Below, one piece after another: positions 47,154 to 54,309 of a DNA stretch of 54,309 nt. A model generated the notes under the pieces. It saw nothing but the letters and a program-made list of their open reading frames with translations. It was not told the DNA's origin and did not search any database. Origin of the DNA: Hellea sp. (GTDB lineage: Bacteria > Pseudomonadota > Alphaproteobacteria > Caulobacterales > Maricaulaceae); the NCBI GenBank assembly GCA_020629135.1, contig JAHDDX010000010.1, positions 1 to 54,309 on the forward strand, written 5' to 3'. The position numbers and the translations under genes are program-made. Numbering within the stretch: the stretch's first letter is position 1; every line of letters starts with the position of its first letter.

Positions 47154-48767
47154 GTGCCGATATATAAAACGAAATATCTAACACCTAATCCGGAAAACCG
47201 GGCCGAAATGGAAGGCCTTATCGCGCGCTTACGAGAGATTGAAAGTCGTGCCGCAAATTTGTCCGCTAAACGTAATCCGGTTTTTGAAAAACGTGGACAG
47301 TTACCACCTCGCGAACGGGTTCAGCGATTACTGGATCCAGACAGACCTTTCCTTCCGCTCTACACGCTCGCCAACTATCTTTATGAAGACGACAACCCGG
47401 AATCCAGCATAGGCGGTGGCAATGTCATTATGGGCATTGGTTTTGTTAGCGGTGTGCGTTGTATGATCTGGGCCGATGATAGCGGTATCGGGGCGGGTTC
47501 CATGACGCCAAAAACCATGGAAGTCTGTTGCAATGTGCTCGACATCGCTCTGAAGCAAAAGCTACCACTAATTCATTTGGTTGAGAGCGCTGGCGCGAAT
47601 TTGACCAATTTCACGGTAGAAAACTGGGCGGGTTCCGGCGGAATGTTTAAACGGCTGGCCCATATGAGCGCAGCGGGCATTCCGACCTTTGTTATTTTGC
47701 ACGGCGCTTCTACAGCAGGCGGGGCCTATATGCCGGGCATGTCCGACTATGTGATCGGCGTTGAAAAAACGGGTCTGGCCGCCCTTGCGGGCCCGGCTTT
47801 GGTCAAATCCGCAACGGGCGAAGACACAGATGCAAGAGCGCTGGGGGGTTCGGAAATGCATGCCTCTCGTTCCGGCCTGGTCGAATATCTTGCCCCCAAT
47901 GATGACACTGCTATTGGCGAAACCCGCGAAGTGATTAATCGTTTGGGATGGAACAAGAGTTCTCACAATACAGTGACCAATTCAGCGATCCCTCCAAAAC
48001 ATGATATCGACGATCTTTTGGACATCGTCCCGGTTGATTTTCAAAAACCCTATGACATGCGCGAAGTTCTAACGCGGATTGTCGACGGATCAGACTTCAC
48101 CGAGTTCAAACCCCGATATGGCCCGGGCACGGTTTGCGTAAACACCAAAATCGGCGGCATGAAATGCGCGATTATCGGCAATAACGCCCCGATCGACCCG
48201 GAGGGCGCGACGAAAGCTGCGCAGTTTTTCCAACTTGCGGATAAGTCCGATACGCCTTTGATTTTTCTGCACAACACCACCGGATATATTGTCGGCACTA
48301 AGTCCGAACAGAATGGCATGATCAAGCATGGGGCGAAGATGATCCAAGCCGTGTCCAATGTTCAAGTGCCCAAAATTTCCATGTATATCGGCGCGAGCTT
48401 CGGGGCCGGAAATTACGGCATGTGCGGCTATGCCTATGATCCGGATTTCCTCTTTGCCTGGCCCAATGCCCAGACCAATGTCATGGGCGCGGAAACCGCC
48501 GCCAATACCATGAAGCAGGTTTTTATCGCGCGCGCTATACGCAAAGGCGAGGACATTGACGACGCCGCGCTGGAACAGGAATACGAAACTATCCGCAGCC
48601 ATTTCGCCCGGCAGGAAAACGCCTTTTACACAGCCGGACGCTTACTATGTGACGGCGTGATCGATCCACGCGACACGCGCAATGTCTTGACATTCTGCCT
48701 GCAGACCTGCCTGGAAGGCCGCGCCCGCACCCTTAAACCCAACCGATTTGGTGTAGCGCGGTACTGA
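47154..48767 (+). CDS. Acyl-CoA carboxylase beta subunit (carboxyltransferase), MCC/GCC-like
   Basis: A protein of 537 residues, the carboxyltransferase subunit of a biotin-dependent acyl-CoA carboxylase. PPRERVQRLLDPDRPFLPL, IHLVESAGANL, GASTAGGAYMPGMSDYVIGV and IGASFGAGNYGMCGYAYDPDFLFAWPNAQ are the crotonase-fold signatures of methylcrotonyl-CoA and geranyl-CoA carboxylases. The start is a GTG at 47154 with GGGGA upstream; an ATG two bases earlier is out of frame. No biotin-carrying alpha subunit lies in the window. It faces the acyl-CoA dehydrogenase operon. Confidence 0.9.
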   Translation: MPIYKTKYLTPNPENRAEMEGLIARLREIESRAANLSAKRNPVFEKRGQLPPRERVQRLLDPDRPFLPLYTLANYLYEDDNPESSIGGGNVIMGIGFVSGVRCMIWADDSGIGAGSMTPKTMEVCCNVLDIALKQKLPLIHLVESAGANLTNFTVENWAGSGGMFKRLAHMSAAGIPTFVILHGASTAGGAYMPGMSDYVIGVEKTGLAALAGPALVKSATGEDTDARALGGSEMHASRSGLVEYLAPNDDTAIGETREVINRLGWNKSSHNTVTNSAIPPKHDIDDLLDIVPVDFQKPYDMREVLTRIVDGSDFTEFKPRYGPGTVCVNTKIGGMKCAIIGNNAPIDPEGATKAAQFFQLADKSDTPLIFLHNTTGYIVGTKSEQNGMIKHGAKMIQAVSNVQVPKISMYIGASFGAGNYGMCGYAYDPDFLFAWPNAQTNVMGAETAANTMKQVFIARAIRKGEDIDDAALEQEYETIRSHFARQENAFYTAGRLLCDGVIDPRDTRNVLTFCLQTCLEGRARTLKPNRFGVARY

Positions 48768-48813
48768 CGAATTTATTCAAAACGGCCTAGCTTAAATTAT
48801 TTTGATTTGAAAT

Positions 48814-49224
48814 TTACTCTCGCCGCAAATTCACAGCCGGATCCCAATAGGCGGTCATGGCCGTGACTTTACCGTCCTCATTAAACTCAAAGGTATCGAT
48901 GACATCGATCTGCATCTTGCCCATGGGCAGGTCCACTTCAACGGCTTTGCTCTCACTCGACAGGCCGCCAATATGCACGGTGAAGGCAAAGGCAGCACGG
49001 TTCCCGGCGATCCGTGTTGATCCTTGTTGCTCGAGGATGGAGTTGCTTTTCACCGCAGCGGTATAAAAGGCCAATATGGCATCTCGCCCGGTTTTGGGCT
49101 CCGTCGGGTATGGATCGGTAACCGTCGCATCATCGGCATAAAGATCGGCGACCCCTTCTGCGTCCTGCACATTAAAGCGATCAAAATAGGCCTGTACGGC
49201 GTCGAGCATTTTTTGATGATCCAT
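48814..49224 (-). CDS. SnoaL/ketosteroid-isomerase-like (NTF2-fold) protein
   Basis: A protein of 136 residues with the NTF2/SnoaL fold: AVQAYFDRFNVQDAEGVADLYADDATVTDPYPTEP and VIDTFEFNEDGKVTAMTAYWDP. These proteins include ketosteroid isomerases. The second of two adjacent ATGs (49224) is five bases from GGAGG and is preferred over the first (49227). It is the last gene of the minus-strand acyl-CoA operon, 10 bases after the MaoC gene. Confidence 0.8.
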   Translation of the reverse strand: MDHQKMLDAVQAYFDRFNVQDAEGVADLYADDATVTDPYPTEPKTGRDAILAFYTAAVKSNSILEQQGSTRIAGNRAAFAFTVHIGGLSSESKAVEVDLPMGKMQIDVIDTFEFNEDGKVTAMTAYWDPAVNLRRE

Positions 49225-49234
49225 CATGACCTCC

Positions 49235-49693
49235 TTACGGGAAATACCGGCTTATCGTGTCGACGACACAAGCGGGTTTGTCCTCACCTTCGATTTCGAT
49301 AGTCACCCGCATGGTTGATTGAAAGCCTCCGGGCACTTCTTTGATCTCAACAAACTCACCATGGCCACGGACACGCGATCCCGCCTTAACGGGATTAATG
49401 AAGCGGGTTTTCTCGGTCCCGTAATTAATGCCCATGCTCATATTTTCGATCTCGATGATTTCAGGCATAAGCTTAGCCGCAAGCGACAAGGTCAGATAGC
49501 CATGGGCGATGGTTGCGCCAAAGGGCCCTGTCTTGGCGCGTTCTTCATCCACATGGATCCATTGGTGATCTCCAGTGGCCTCGGCAAAGGTGTTGATCCG
49601 GTCCTGCGAGATCACCATCCAATCCGATGGGCCGATTTTCATGCCTTCTTTACCCATCAGGTCCTGCGGGTTTTCAAATGTGGTTTTGGTCAT
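49235..49693 (-). CDS. MaoC-like enoyl-CoA hydratase
   Basis: A protein of 152 residues with the hydratase 2 motif: FAEATGDHQWIHVDEERAKTGPFGATIAHGYLTLSL, with D and H catalytic residues. These enzymes hydrate trans-2-enoyl-CoA to the 3R-hydroxyacyl-CoA. ATG at 49693 is used; the upstream TTG at 49699 is less likely. It would act after the acyl-CoA dehydrogenase encoded upstream. Confidence 0.9.
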   Translation of the reverse strand: MTKTTFENPQDLMGKEGMKIGPSDWMVISQDRINTFAEATGDHQWIHVDEERAKTGPFGATIAHGYLTLSLAAKLMPEIIEIENMSMGINYGTEKTRFINPVKAGSRVRGHGEFVEIKEVPGGFQSTMRVTIEIEGEDKPACVVDTISRYFP

Positions 49694-49707
49694 AAACAAT
49701 TTCTTTC

Positions 49708-50337
49708 TTATATTTCAGGGAGCGGTATAAAATTGTCTTTTAGCCGCTCTATTGGCCAATTGTGAGTTTTCGCTTTTCTCAACCCGGGAAAACCTCCCCA
49801 ATCATTGCAAAGTTTTAAATACTCGCAAAAACTATATGTGTCCTCATTACATATCATCAGAGCGCTTTTATCTTTTAGAAACGCAAGATAATAACTACCA
49901 CCACTAAATCCCGCTTTGTGAATATGATCGCCGGAAATAAGATATCCAAATTCGACATCAGCATTATCCCCAATTAGAACTTCTTCTAAGTGATCATCCC
50001 AAACTTCTAATTCTCCCTGCATATATCCCGGATCAAACGGAGCTAAAGAAATTGGGTCAGGATAATTGCAGCCTTGCAAACCCGTGGGCACCGGACCCGA
50101 AAACTCTACGATACCTATAGTTTGGTAAAATGCTAAGACTGCAGGAGGTACACTAATATTTCTAGCGCTCAACAATCGAATTGTTTCTTCTACCTTCTTA
50201 AGATCGGGCCGATCTACCTGCGGGTATTCAAATTCATACTTGTAGTTGATGGATTTCAAATTTTCGACCAGCGCCAACAAGTTTGACTTAACGGCGTTCA
50301 TAAAAGGAACGAATTGATTTGAGTCGATTTGAACCAA
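49708..50337 (-). CDS. SUKH (SMI1/KNR4)-like protein of unknown role
   Basis: A protein of 209 residues. VEETIRLLSARNISVPPAVLAFYQTIG followed by an aromatic- and acid-rich region (LEVWDDHLEEVLIGDNADVEFGYLISGDHIHKAG) and FCEYLKLCNDWGGFPGL resembles the SUKH superfamily, but the match is weak. The frame starts at TTG 50337, with AAAGGG 8 bases upstream; an ATG at 50301 is the other choice. It is visibly more A+T-rich than its neighbours and has no link to lipid metabolism, though it sits with short gaps (3 and 14 bases) inside that operon. It may be a recent insertion. Confidence 0.5.
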   Translation of the reverse strand: MVQIDSNQFVPFMNAVKSNLLALVENLKSINYKYEFEYPQVDRPDLKKVEETIRLLSARNISVPPAVLAFYQTIGIVEFSGPVPTGLQGCNYPDPISLAPFDPGYMQGELEVWDDHLEEVLIGDNADVEFGYLISGDHIHKAGFSGGSYYLAFLKDKSALMICNEDTYSFCEYLKLCNDWGGFPGLRKAKTHNWPIERLKDNFIPLPEI

Positions 50338-50340
50338 CGG

Positions 50341-51129
50341 TCATGCCCTTTGTGATGATGTGGAGATGACTTCGCCGGTCATATAGGATGAATAATCGCT
50401 GGCGAGGAAGACGATGACATTGGCCTGTTCCCAAACCTCACTGCCGCGGCCATAGGCCTCTTTGGCTTCAAGTTCCGCCAGAAGTTCCTTGGATGTCACT
50501 TTGTGTAGAAATGGATGCAAGGCAAGACTCGGCGCAACCGCATTGACGCGTACGCCAAATTCCGCGCCCTCGACACCGGCACAGCGGGTCAGTGCCATAA
50601 CGCCCGCTTTGGCCGCCGCGTAATGGGCCTGCCCTTTTTGCGCCCGCCAGCCTAAAACCGAAGCATTATTGACGATCACACCGCCGTCATGGTCTTTCAT
50701 ATATTGCATCGCGGCGCGGTTAATCCGGAAACATCCGTTGAGTGTGACGTCCAGTACCGTCATCCATTGCGCATCCGTCATATCAACCAGATTGGCTGTC
50801 CCGCCCAGCCCGGCATTATTGATCACAACATCTATTCCACCCAACGCCGAAGCCGCTGCTCCCATCAGATTGTCGACTTCACCCTGTTCGGTCACATTAC
50901 AAATCGCGAAATCAACCTTTTGTCCGGTCTCGGCCAGCAACGTGTCCTGCGCTTTTTGCAAACGCCCTTCATGGATATCAGAGATAAAAACCAGGGCGCC
51001 CTCTTCGACGCATTTCTTTGCCGTGGCAAATCCGATCCCTGTGCCCGCCGCCGCCGTGACGACAACTTTTTTTCCCTTTAATAATCCGTGGCCGGGTACA
51101 TAGGCGGGCGGTGTTTTCAAATCGCTCAT
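50341..51129 (-). CDS. Short-chain dehydrogenase, IpdF-like
   Basis: An NAD(P)-dependent SDR of 262 residues. The cofactor motif is VVVTAAAGTGIGFATAKKC, unlike the usual TGxxxGIG but like IpdF of steroid-ring degradation, from memory. The catalytic N-S-Y-K set is seen in VVINNAG, NNASVLGW and HYAAAKAG. The ATG overlaps the stop of the upstream acyl-CoA dehydrogenase gene (4 bases). A general 3-hydroxyacyl-CoA dehydrogenase is the alternative. Confidence 0.85.
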   Translation of the reverse strand: MSDLKTPPAYVPGHGLLKGKKVVVTAAAGTGIGFATAKKCVEEGALVFISDIHEGRLQKAQDTLLAETGQKVDFAICNVTEQGEVDNLMGAAASALGGIDVVINNAGLGGTANLVDMTDAQWMTVLDVTLNGCFRINRAAMQYMKDHDGGVIVNNASVLGWRAQKGQAHYAAAKAGVMALTRCAGVEGAEFGVRVNAVAPSLALHPFLHKVTSKELLAELEAKEAYGRGSEVWEQANVIVFLASDYSSYMTGEVISTSSQRA

Positions 51130-52298
51130 GACTTGGTTCCTCGCGGTTCTTTTGGCATGCCTAGCGCCCGCTCTGAAATTATATTTCGCTGGATCTGGTT
51201 GGTGCCAGCATAGATCGTATCCGCGCGTGAAAACAAAAACATTTTCTGTAATGCGTTGAACTCGCCATTCGCCATCACTTCGGCATCTGAGCCCATAACG
51301 TCCATCGCCAATTCGCCGAGATCACGATGCCAGCTCGCCCAATAGATTTTGGAAATATAGGCTTCGGCACTCATTTCACCGCTCTCAGCAGTGCTGAGCA
51401 TTCTAAGCGCGCTAAAGCGCATAATTTTCAAACCCGCATAGGCTTTGGCAATGCGTTGCCGAATGATTGGATCGCGTGCCTTGCCGTTTTCTTTGGCAAG
51501 TTTGATGATTTCATTGACCTCGTTGGCAAAGATCATTTGTTGTCCGAGCGTCGACGCCCCGCGCTCAAACCCGAGCAAAGCCATAGCGATTTTCCAGCCA
51601 TCTCCGACGTCCCCCAGAATGTTGTCCTTGTGGGTGCGGGCCTCTGTGAAGAACAGCTCATTAAATTCGGAACCCCCGGTGATTTGAGTAATCGGTCTGA
51701 TTTCGATGCCCGGTTGATCGAGCGGAATGAGTAAAAATACCAGGCCTTGCCGACCCACTGATCCCGGCTCCGCGCGGGCAATAACAAAGGCCCAATCGGC
51801 ATCAACCGCCAAAGACGTCCATATTTTCTGACCGTCTAAAACCCATTCATCACCGTCCACTCGCGCCTTGGTTTTTATATTGGATAAGTCCGATCCGGCA
51901 TTAGGTTCTGAATAGCCCTGGCACCAATATTCAGTGCCATTTCGTATTCCCGGTAAAAATCTTTCTTTTTGAGCACCAGACCCAAAGGCAATTAAAGTCG
52001 GGGCGAATAAAGTCTCGCCAATATGACCTGATCGTCCTGGCCCGCCGTAACGGGCATATTCCTCGTTAAAGGCGACAAGTTGGGGCAATGAATATCCGCG
52101 GCCACCATATTGTTCCGGCCAGCCCACACCGACCCAACCATCTTCGCCGAGCTTTTGTTCCCATTTTTTACGAAGTTCTGGATAGGCTTCGTCGTCACCA
52201 AAAGTACCCCGCCATTTCAAGCAGGCAAATTCACCCACCAGATTTTCCTTCATCCAGGTGCCAAATTCCTCACGAACCTGTTGGACTGGGTCGCTCAT
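51126..52298 (-). CDS. Acyl-CoA dehydrogenase, larger catalytic subunit of a pair
   Basis: An FAD-dependent acyl-CoA dehydrogenase of 390 residues: GEDGWVGVGWPEQYGGRG, YWCQGYSEPNAGSDL and the C-terminal IYAGTNQIQRNIISERALG. The usual base at the Y-E-G-T site is alanine (A364). A glutamate at E245 (LLGFERGAS) stands where isovaleryl-CoA dehydrogenase and the steroid enzyme FadE26 have theirs. The gene overlaps its 360-residue partner by 4 bases, as in the two-subunit steroid dehydrogenases. Confidence 0.9.
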   Translation of the reverse strand: MSDPVQQVREEFGTWMKENLVGEFACLKWRGTFGDDEAYPELRKKWEQKLGEDGWVGVGWPEQYGGRGYSLPQLVAFNEEYARYGGPGRSGHIGETLFAPTLIAFGSGAQKERFLPGIRNGTEYWCQGYSEPNAGSDLSNIKTKARVDGDEWVLDGQKIWTSLAVDADWAFVIARAEPGSVGRQGLVFLLIPLDQPGIEIRPITQITGGSEFNELFFTEARTHKDNILGDVGDGWKIAMALLGFERGASTLGQQMIFANEVNEIIKLAKENGKARDPIIRQRIAKAYAGLKIMRFSALRMLSTAESGEMSAEAYISKIYWASWHRDLGELAMDVMGSDAEVMANGEFNALQKMFLFSRADTIYAGTNQIQRNIISERALGMPKEPRGTKS

Positions 52299-53377
52299 GC
52301 CGCGTCTCCAAACAGACCGGACGCGATGCGATCATAGGCGTCTTCGGGCGTGCCAAAAATGGATTTATTTGCGCGTGCGCGTTTGAAGAAGAAATGCAGA
52401 GGATATTCCCAAGTAAACCCGATGCCGCCATGCAGCTGGATTGCATCCCCGGCGACTTTAAAAAAGGCTTCGGTCGCCGTGGCCTTGGCGATCAAAGCGG
52501 CATCGGTTTTTTCGTTTTCCTCGGCAACGGCGGCATTCAAGACCGCTGACCGGGCCGCTTCAATAGCGATGAACATGTCTGCACACCGATGTTTAATCGC
52601 CTGAAAACTCGCAATTGGGCGGTCAAATTGTTCGCGCTGCCCGGTATATTCAAGGGTCATATCCAGACAGGCCTGGGCCCCACCGACACATTCTGCCGCC
52701 AATGTAATAAAAGAGCGGTCGACAATCGTCTGCAAATGCGCCCGGTCCGTCGTGCCGATGACTTTGACATCATCCAAAGACAAGTTCGAAATCTCAACAG
52801 AGGACAGGCTGCGGGTCGGGTCCATAGTCGTTTCTGTCGACACGGTGATATTCGGATTAGCGGCCATGACCATGCCCAGCGCGATCTCGCCCTCCATTTC
52901 AAATGACAGAATGAAATGACTGGCGGCATTGCCAAAAGCGATATGAGTAATTTTGCCCGAGAGCTGGCCTTTGTCCAATGTGATGCCGTCCACGCCCTCG
53001 ACATAGGCTGGCGTGATTTTGCCTGCTGCGACCCGCGGCAGATACATAGCCTTGGCCGCATCCGTACCAAAGGATTGTAATAAGTCTGTCGCAATACCGC
53101 CGGACATCAAAAACGGAACCGAACACAGGCTCGCGCCGAGTTCTTCCATTACGACTACCCGTCCCAAATCACCAAGACCCGCGCCGCCATATTCCTCATC
53201 GACAGCGATTCCCGCCATACCGAGCTCCTGGCTCAGACTTTGCCAAGCGTTCAGGTCAAATCCCGTACCCGACTTAAAAACCTTTTCGGATCCCTTTCCG
53301 CCGTCATACCAATCCTGCGCAAAGGCTCGTACGGCCTCGCGGATCATGTCGTGATCTTCTGTAAACGGATAAGCCAT
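52295..53377 (-). CDS. Acyl-CoA dehydrogenase, shorter partner subunit
   Basis: A protein of 360 residues with the same fold: QSLSQELGMAGIAVDEEYGGAGLGDLG, then GGAQACLDMTLEYTGQREQFDRPIASFQ and LHGGIGFTWEYPLHFFFKRA. The E245-equivalent position is serine by my alignment, and no Y-E-G-T site is present, so this chain is likely non-catalytic. GGIGFTWE is typical of the short subunit of heteromeric acyl-CoA dehydrogenases. It lies end-to-end with the SDR gene upstream and overlaps the large subunit gene by 4 bases. Confidence 0.88.
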   Translation of the reverse strand: MAYPFTEDHDMIREAVRAFAQDWYDGGKGSEKVFKSGTGFDLNAWQSLSQELGMAGIAVDEEYGGAGLGDLGRVVVMEELGASLCSVPFLMSGGIATDLLQSFGTDAAKAMYLPRVAAGKITPAYVEGVDGITLDKGQLSGKITHIAFGNAASHFILSFEMEGEIALGMVMAANPNITVSTETTMDPTRSLSSVEISNLSLDDVKVIGTTDRAHLQTIVDRSFITLAAECVGGAQACLDMTLEYTGQREQFDRPIASFQAIKHRCADMFIAIEAARSAVLNAAVAEENEKTDAALIAKATATEAFFKVAGDAIQLHGGIGFTWEYPLHFFFKRARANKSIFGTPEDAYDRIASGLFGDAA

Positions 53378-54259
53378 TTAGCTCCCATAGACCGGTTGGG
53401 CGGGCGGCGAAATATTCATCAATTCGTTGACGACCTGCCCGATCTCGGCGACGTCATAGCGCGCGCCTTTGTCTTTGATCGTGCCGGTTTTCCATCCATT
53501 AGCGATCGACAGCTTGCCACCGAAACTTTCAAAACAATGCCCGCTCACATGGGCGGATTTTTCCGAACACAAATAGACAATCAAGGGCGCAACATTGGCC
53601 GGGTCAAATACGTCAAAACTGCCGTCTTCTGGCGGTTTCATCATATCGGCGAACACCTTTTCGGTCATGCCAGTTCGGCCCTGCGGCGCAACGGCATTAG
53701 CGGTAATTCCGTAGCGCCCGAGTTCCGCCGCCTGATTAAGGGTCAGGGTCAAAATTCCACCTTTGGCGGCCGCGTAATTGGACTGCCCGACCGAACCCAG
53801 CAGGCCCGCCCCCGAGGACGTATTGATAATACGACCTGAGACCTCTTCGCCCATTTTAGCTTTGCCCCGCCAATATTTCGCTGCATGGGAGGACAGACAG
53901 AAATGCCCTTTTAGATGCACGGCAATTACCGCATCCCAATCGTCTTCCGTGAGGCTGGTGAACATACGGTCGCGATTATTCCCGGCATTATTGACGACGG
54001 CATGTACGTCTCCAAAAGCATCCATCGTTGCTTTGAATATATTGCCCGCACTTTCGTAAGATGTGATGTCTTCAAGGCTTAACTCGGCCTGACCACCTGC
54101 ACTGCGGATATCATCAACGGTTTGCTGTCCGGTTTCCGCATTGATGTCGACGACCATGACATTCGCGCCGTGTTCCGCAAGTGCCAAAGCATAGGCCCGC
54201 CCCAGACCGCCACCTGCGCCCGTGACAATTGCCGTTCGACCGTCACAAATCCCGGTCAT
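53378..54259 (-). CDS. Short-chain dehydrogenase (3-hydroxyacyl-CoA dehydrogenase-like)
   Basis: A protein of 293 residues. The cofactor motif AIVTGAGGGLGRAYALALAEHGANVMVVDI and the catalytic N-S-Y-K set (VVNNAG, NTSSGAGLLGS, SNYAAAKGG) are typical of classical SDRs, with the longer C-terminus seen in MFE-2-type hydroxyacyl-CoA dehydrogenases. The ATG at 54259 shares one base with the TGA of the thiolase gene upstream (TGATG). It is probably the third step of the encoded beta-oxidation cycle. Confidence 0.85.
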   Translation of the reverse strand: MTGICDGRTAIVTGAGGGLGRAYALALAEHGANVMVVDINAETGQQTVDDIRSAGGQAELSLEDITSYESAGNIFKATMDAFGDVHAVVNNAGNNRDRMFTSLTEDDWDAVIAVHLKGHFCLSSHAAKYWRGKAKMGEEVSGRIINTSSGAGLLGSVGQSNYAAAKGGILTLTLNQAAELGRYGITANAVAPQGRTGMTEKVFADMMKPPEDGSFDVFDPANVAPLIVYLCSEKSAHVSGHCFESFGGKLSIANGWKTGTIKDKGARYDVAEIGQVVNELMNISPPAQPVYGS

Positions 54260-54309
54260 CAGAGCCGCTCGATGATGGTGACATTGGCAACACCGCCGCC
54301 CTCGCACAT
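54259..54309 (-). CDS. Thiolase C-terminus (partial, cut by the window end)
   Basis: The last 16 codons read MCEGGGVANVTIIERL then TGA, the typical thiolase end (CxGGGxANxxIIERL). The rest lies beyond the window. Its stop shares a base with the SDR start codon, so the operon continues outwards. Confidence 0.75.
   Translation of the reverse strand: MCEGGGVANVTIIERL

Noticed and set aside
52088-52549. Open frames antisense to the acyl-CoA dehydrogenases and SDRs
   Set aside because: They are shadows of well-supported genes on the minus strand.

Overview
The window reads as a chromosomal segment of an alphaproteobacterium, most likely a marine member of the Caulobacterales/Maricaulales (Hyphomonadaceae-like). 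The evidence is the alphaproteobacterial gene order murA - DUF2948 - UPF0262 - LMW phosphatase - infA - maf - rng - yacG, a GTTC-N7-GTTC LexA box in front of uvrA, an Irr-type iron control element in front of katG, and family types such as DUF4153, NDUFAF6-like squalene synthase and short RNase E/G. Base composition looks close to half G+C by eye. No transposase, integrase, CRISPR array, tRNA or rRNA was seen. Genes are dense with many 1-4 base overlaps, and no stretch above 300 bases is empty except the one holding the RNase P RNA.

Layout. 1-8.6 kb: acyl-CoA ligase, a TerB/J-domain protein, then a plus-strand run of exported amidohydrolase, exported S9 peptidase, ribokinase, nucleoside hydrolase and a two-domain AroQ-like protein, which suggests scavenging of peptides and nucleosides. 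8.7-18.6 kb: SOS-controlled uvrA, a TonB-C protein, membrane proteins, trmFO, and an AbgT transporter coupled to a DUF4153 protein. 18.6-20.5 kb: an NDUFAF6-like protein diverging from a nickel superoxide dismutase locus (small HupE-like membrane peptide, sodN, sodX). 20.5-28.1 kb: secF/secD/yajC, a LysM protein, dnaB, alr and a two-motif aspartic protease. 28.2-32.4 kb: katG under a probable Irr operator, a TadG-like protein, and rnpB. 32.4-39.7 kb: a plus-strand accessory run of PhyH dioxygenase, DUF1304, BASS transporter, D-aminoacylase-like hydrolase, a membrane protein, a cytosolic reductive-dehalogenase-like protein, DM13 and GDPD. 39.7-44.6 kb: the minus-strand murA...yacG housekeeping block, including two genes under 60 codons. 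44.7-47.1 kb: XdhC and a MobA-like partner, then a formylglycine-generating-enzyme-like lipoprotein. 47.1-54.3 kb: an acyl-CoA carboxylase beta subunit facing a minus-strand operon (thiolase end, SDR, a paired two-subunit acyl-CoA dehydrogenase, IpdF-like SDR, an unrelated SUKH-like gene, MaoC hydratase, SnoaL-like protein) that looks like steroid or branched-acid side-chain degradation.

The points most worth a second look are: (1) sodX has its catalytic serine codon upstream of the first ATG, so it must start at a non-AUG codon or be read by a +1 shift at CTT-TAA from sodN; (2) the small HupE-like peptide in the same operon; (3) an AroQ dehydroquinase with a degenerate second AroQ domain fused at its N-terminus; (4) infA starting at TTG inside a six-codon leader; (5) the stand-alone, Tat-less reductive-dehalogenase-like protein; (6) Irr, LexA and DnaA sites in front of katG, uvrA and dnaB. 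All functional calls are from reading sequence and recalled family motifs; no database search was possible.
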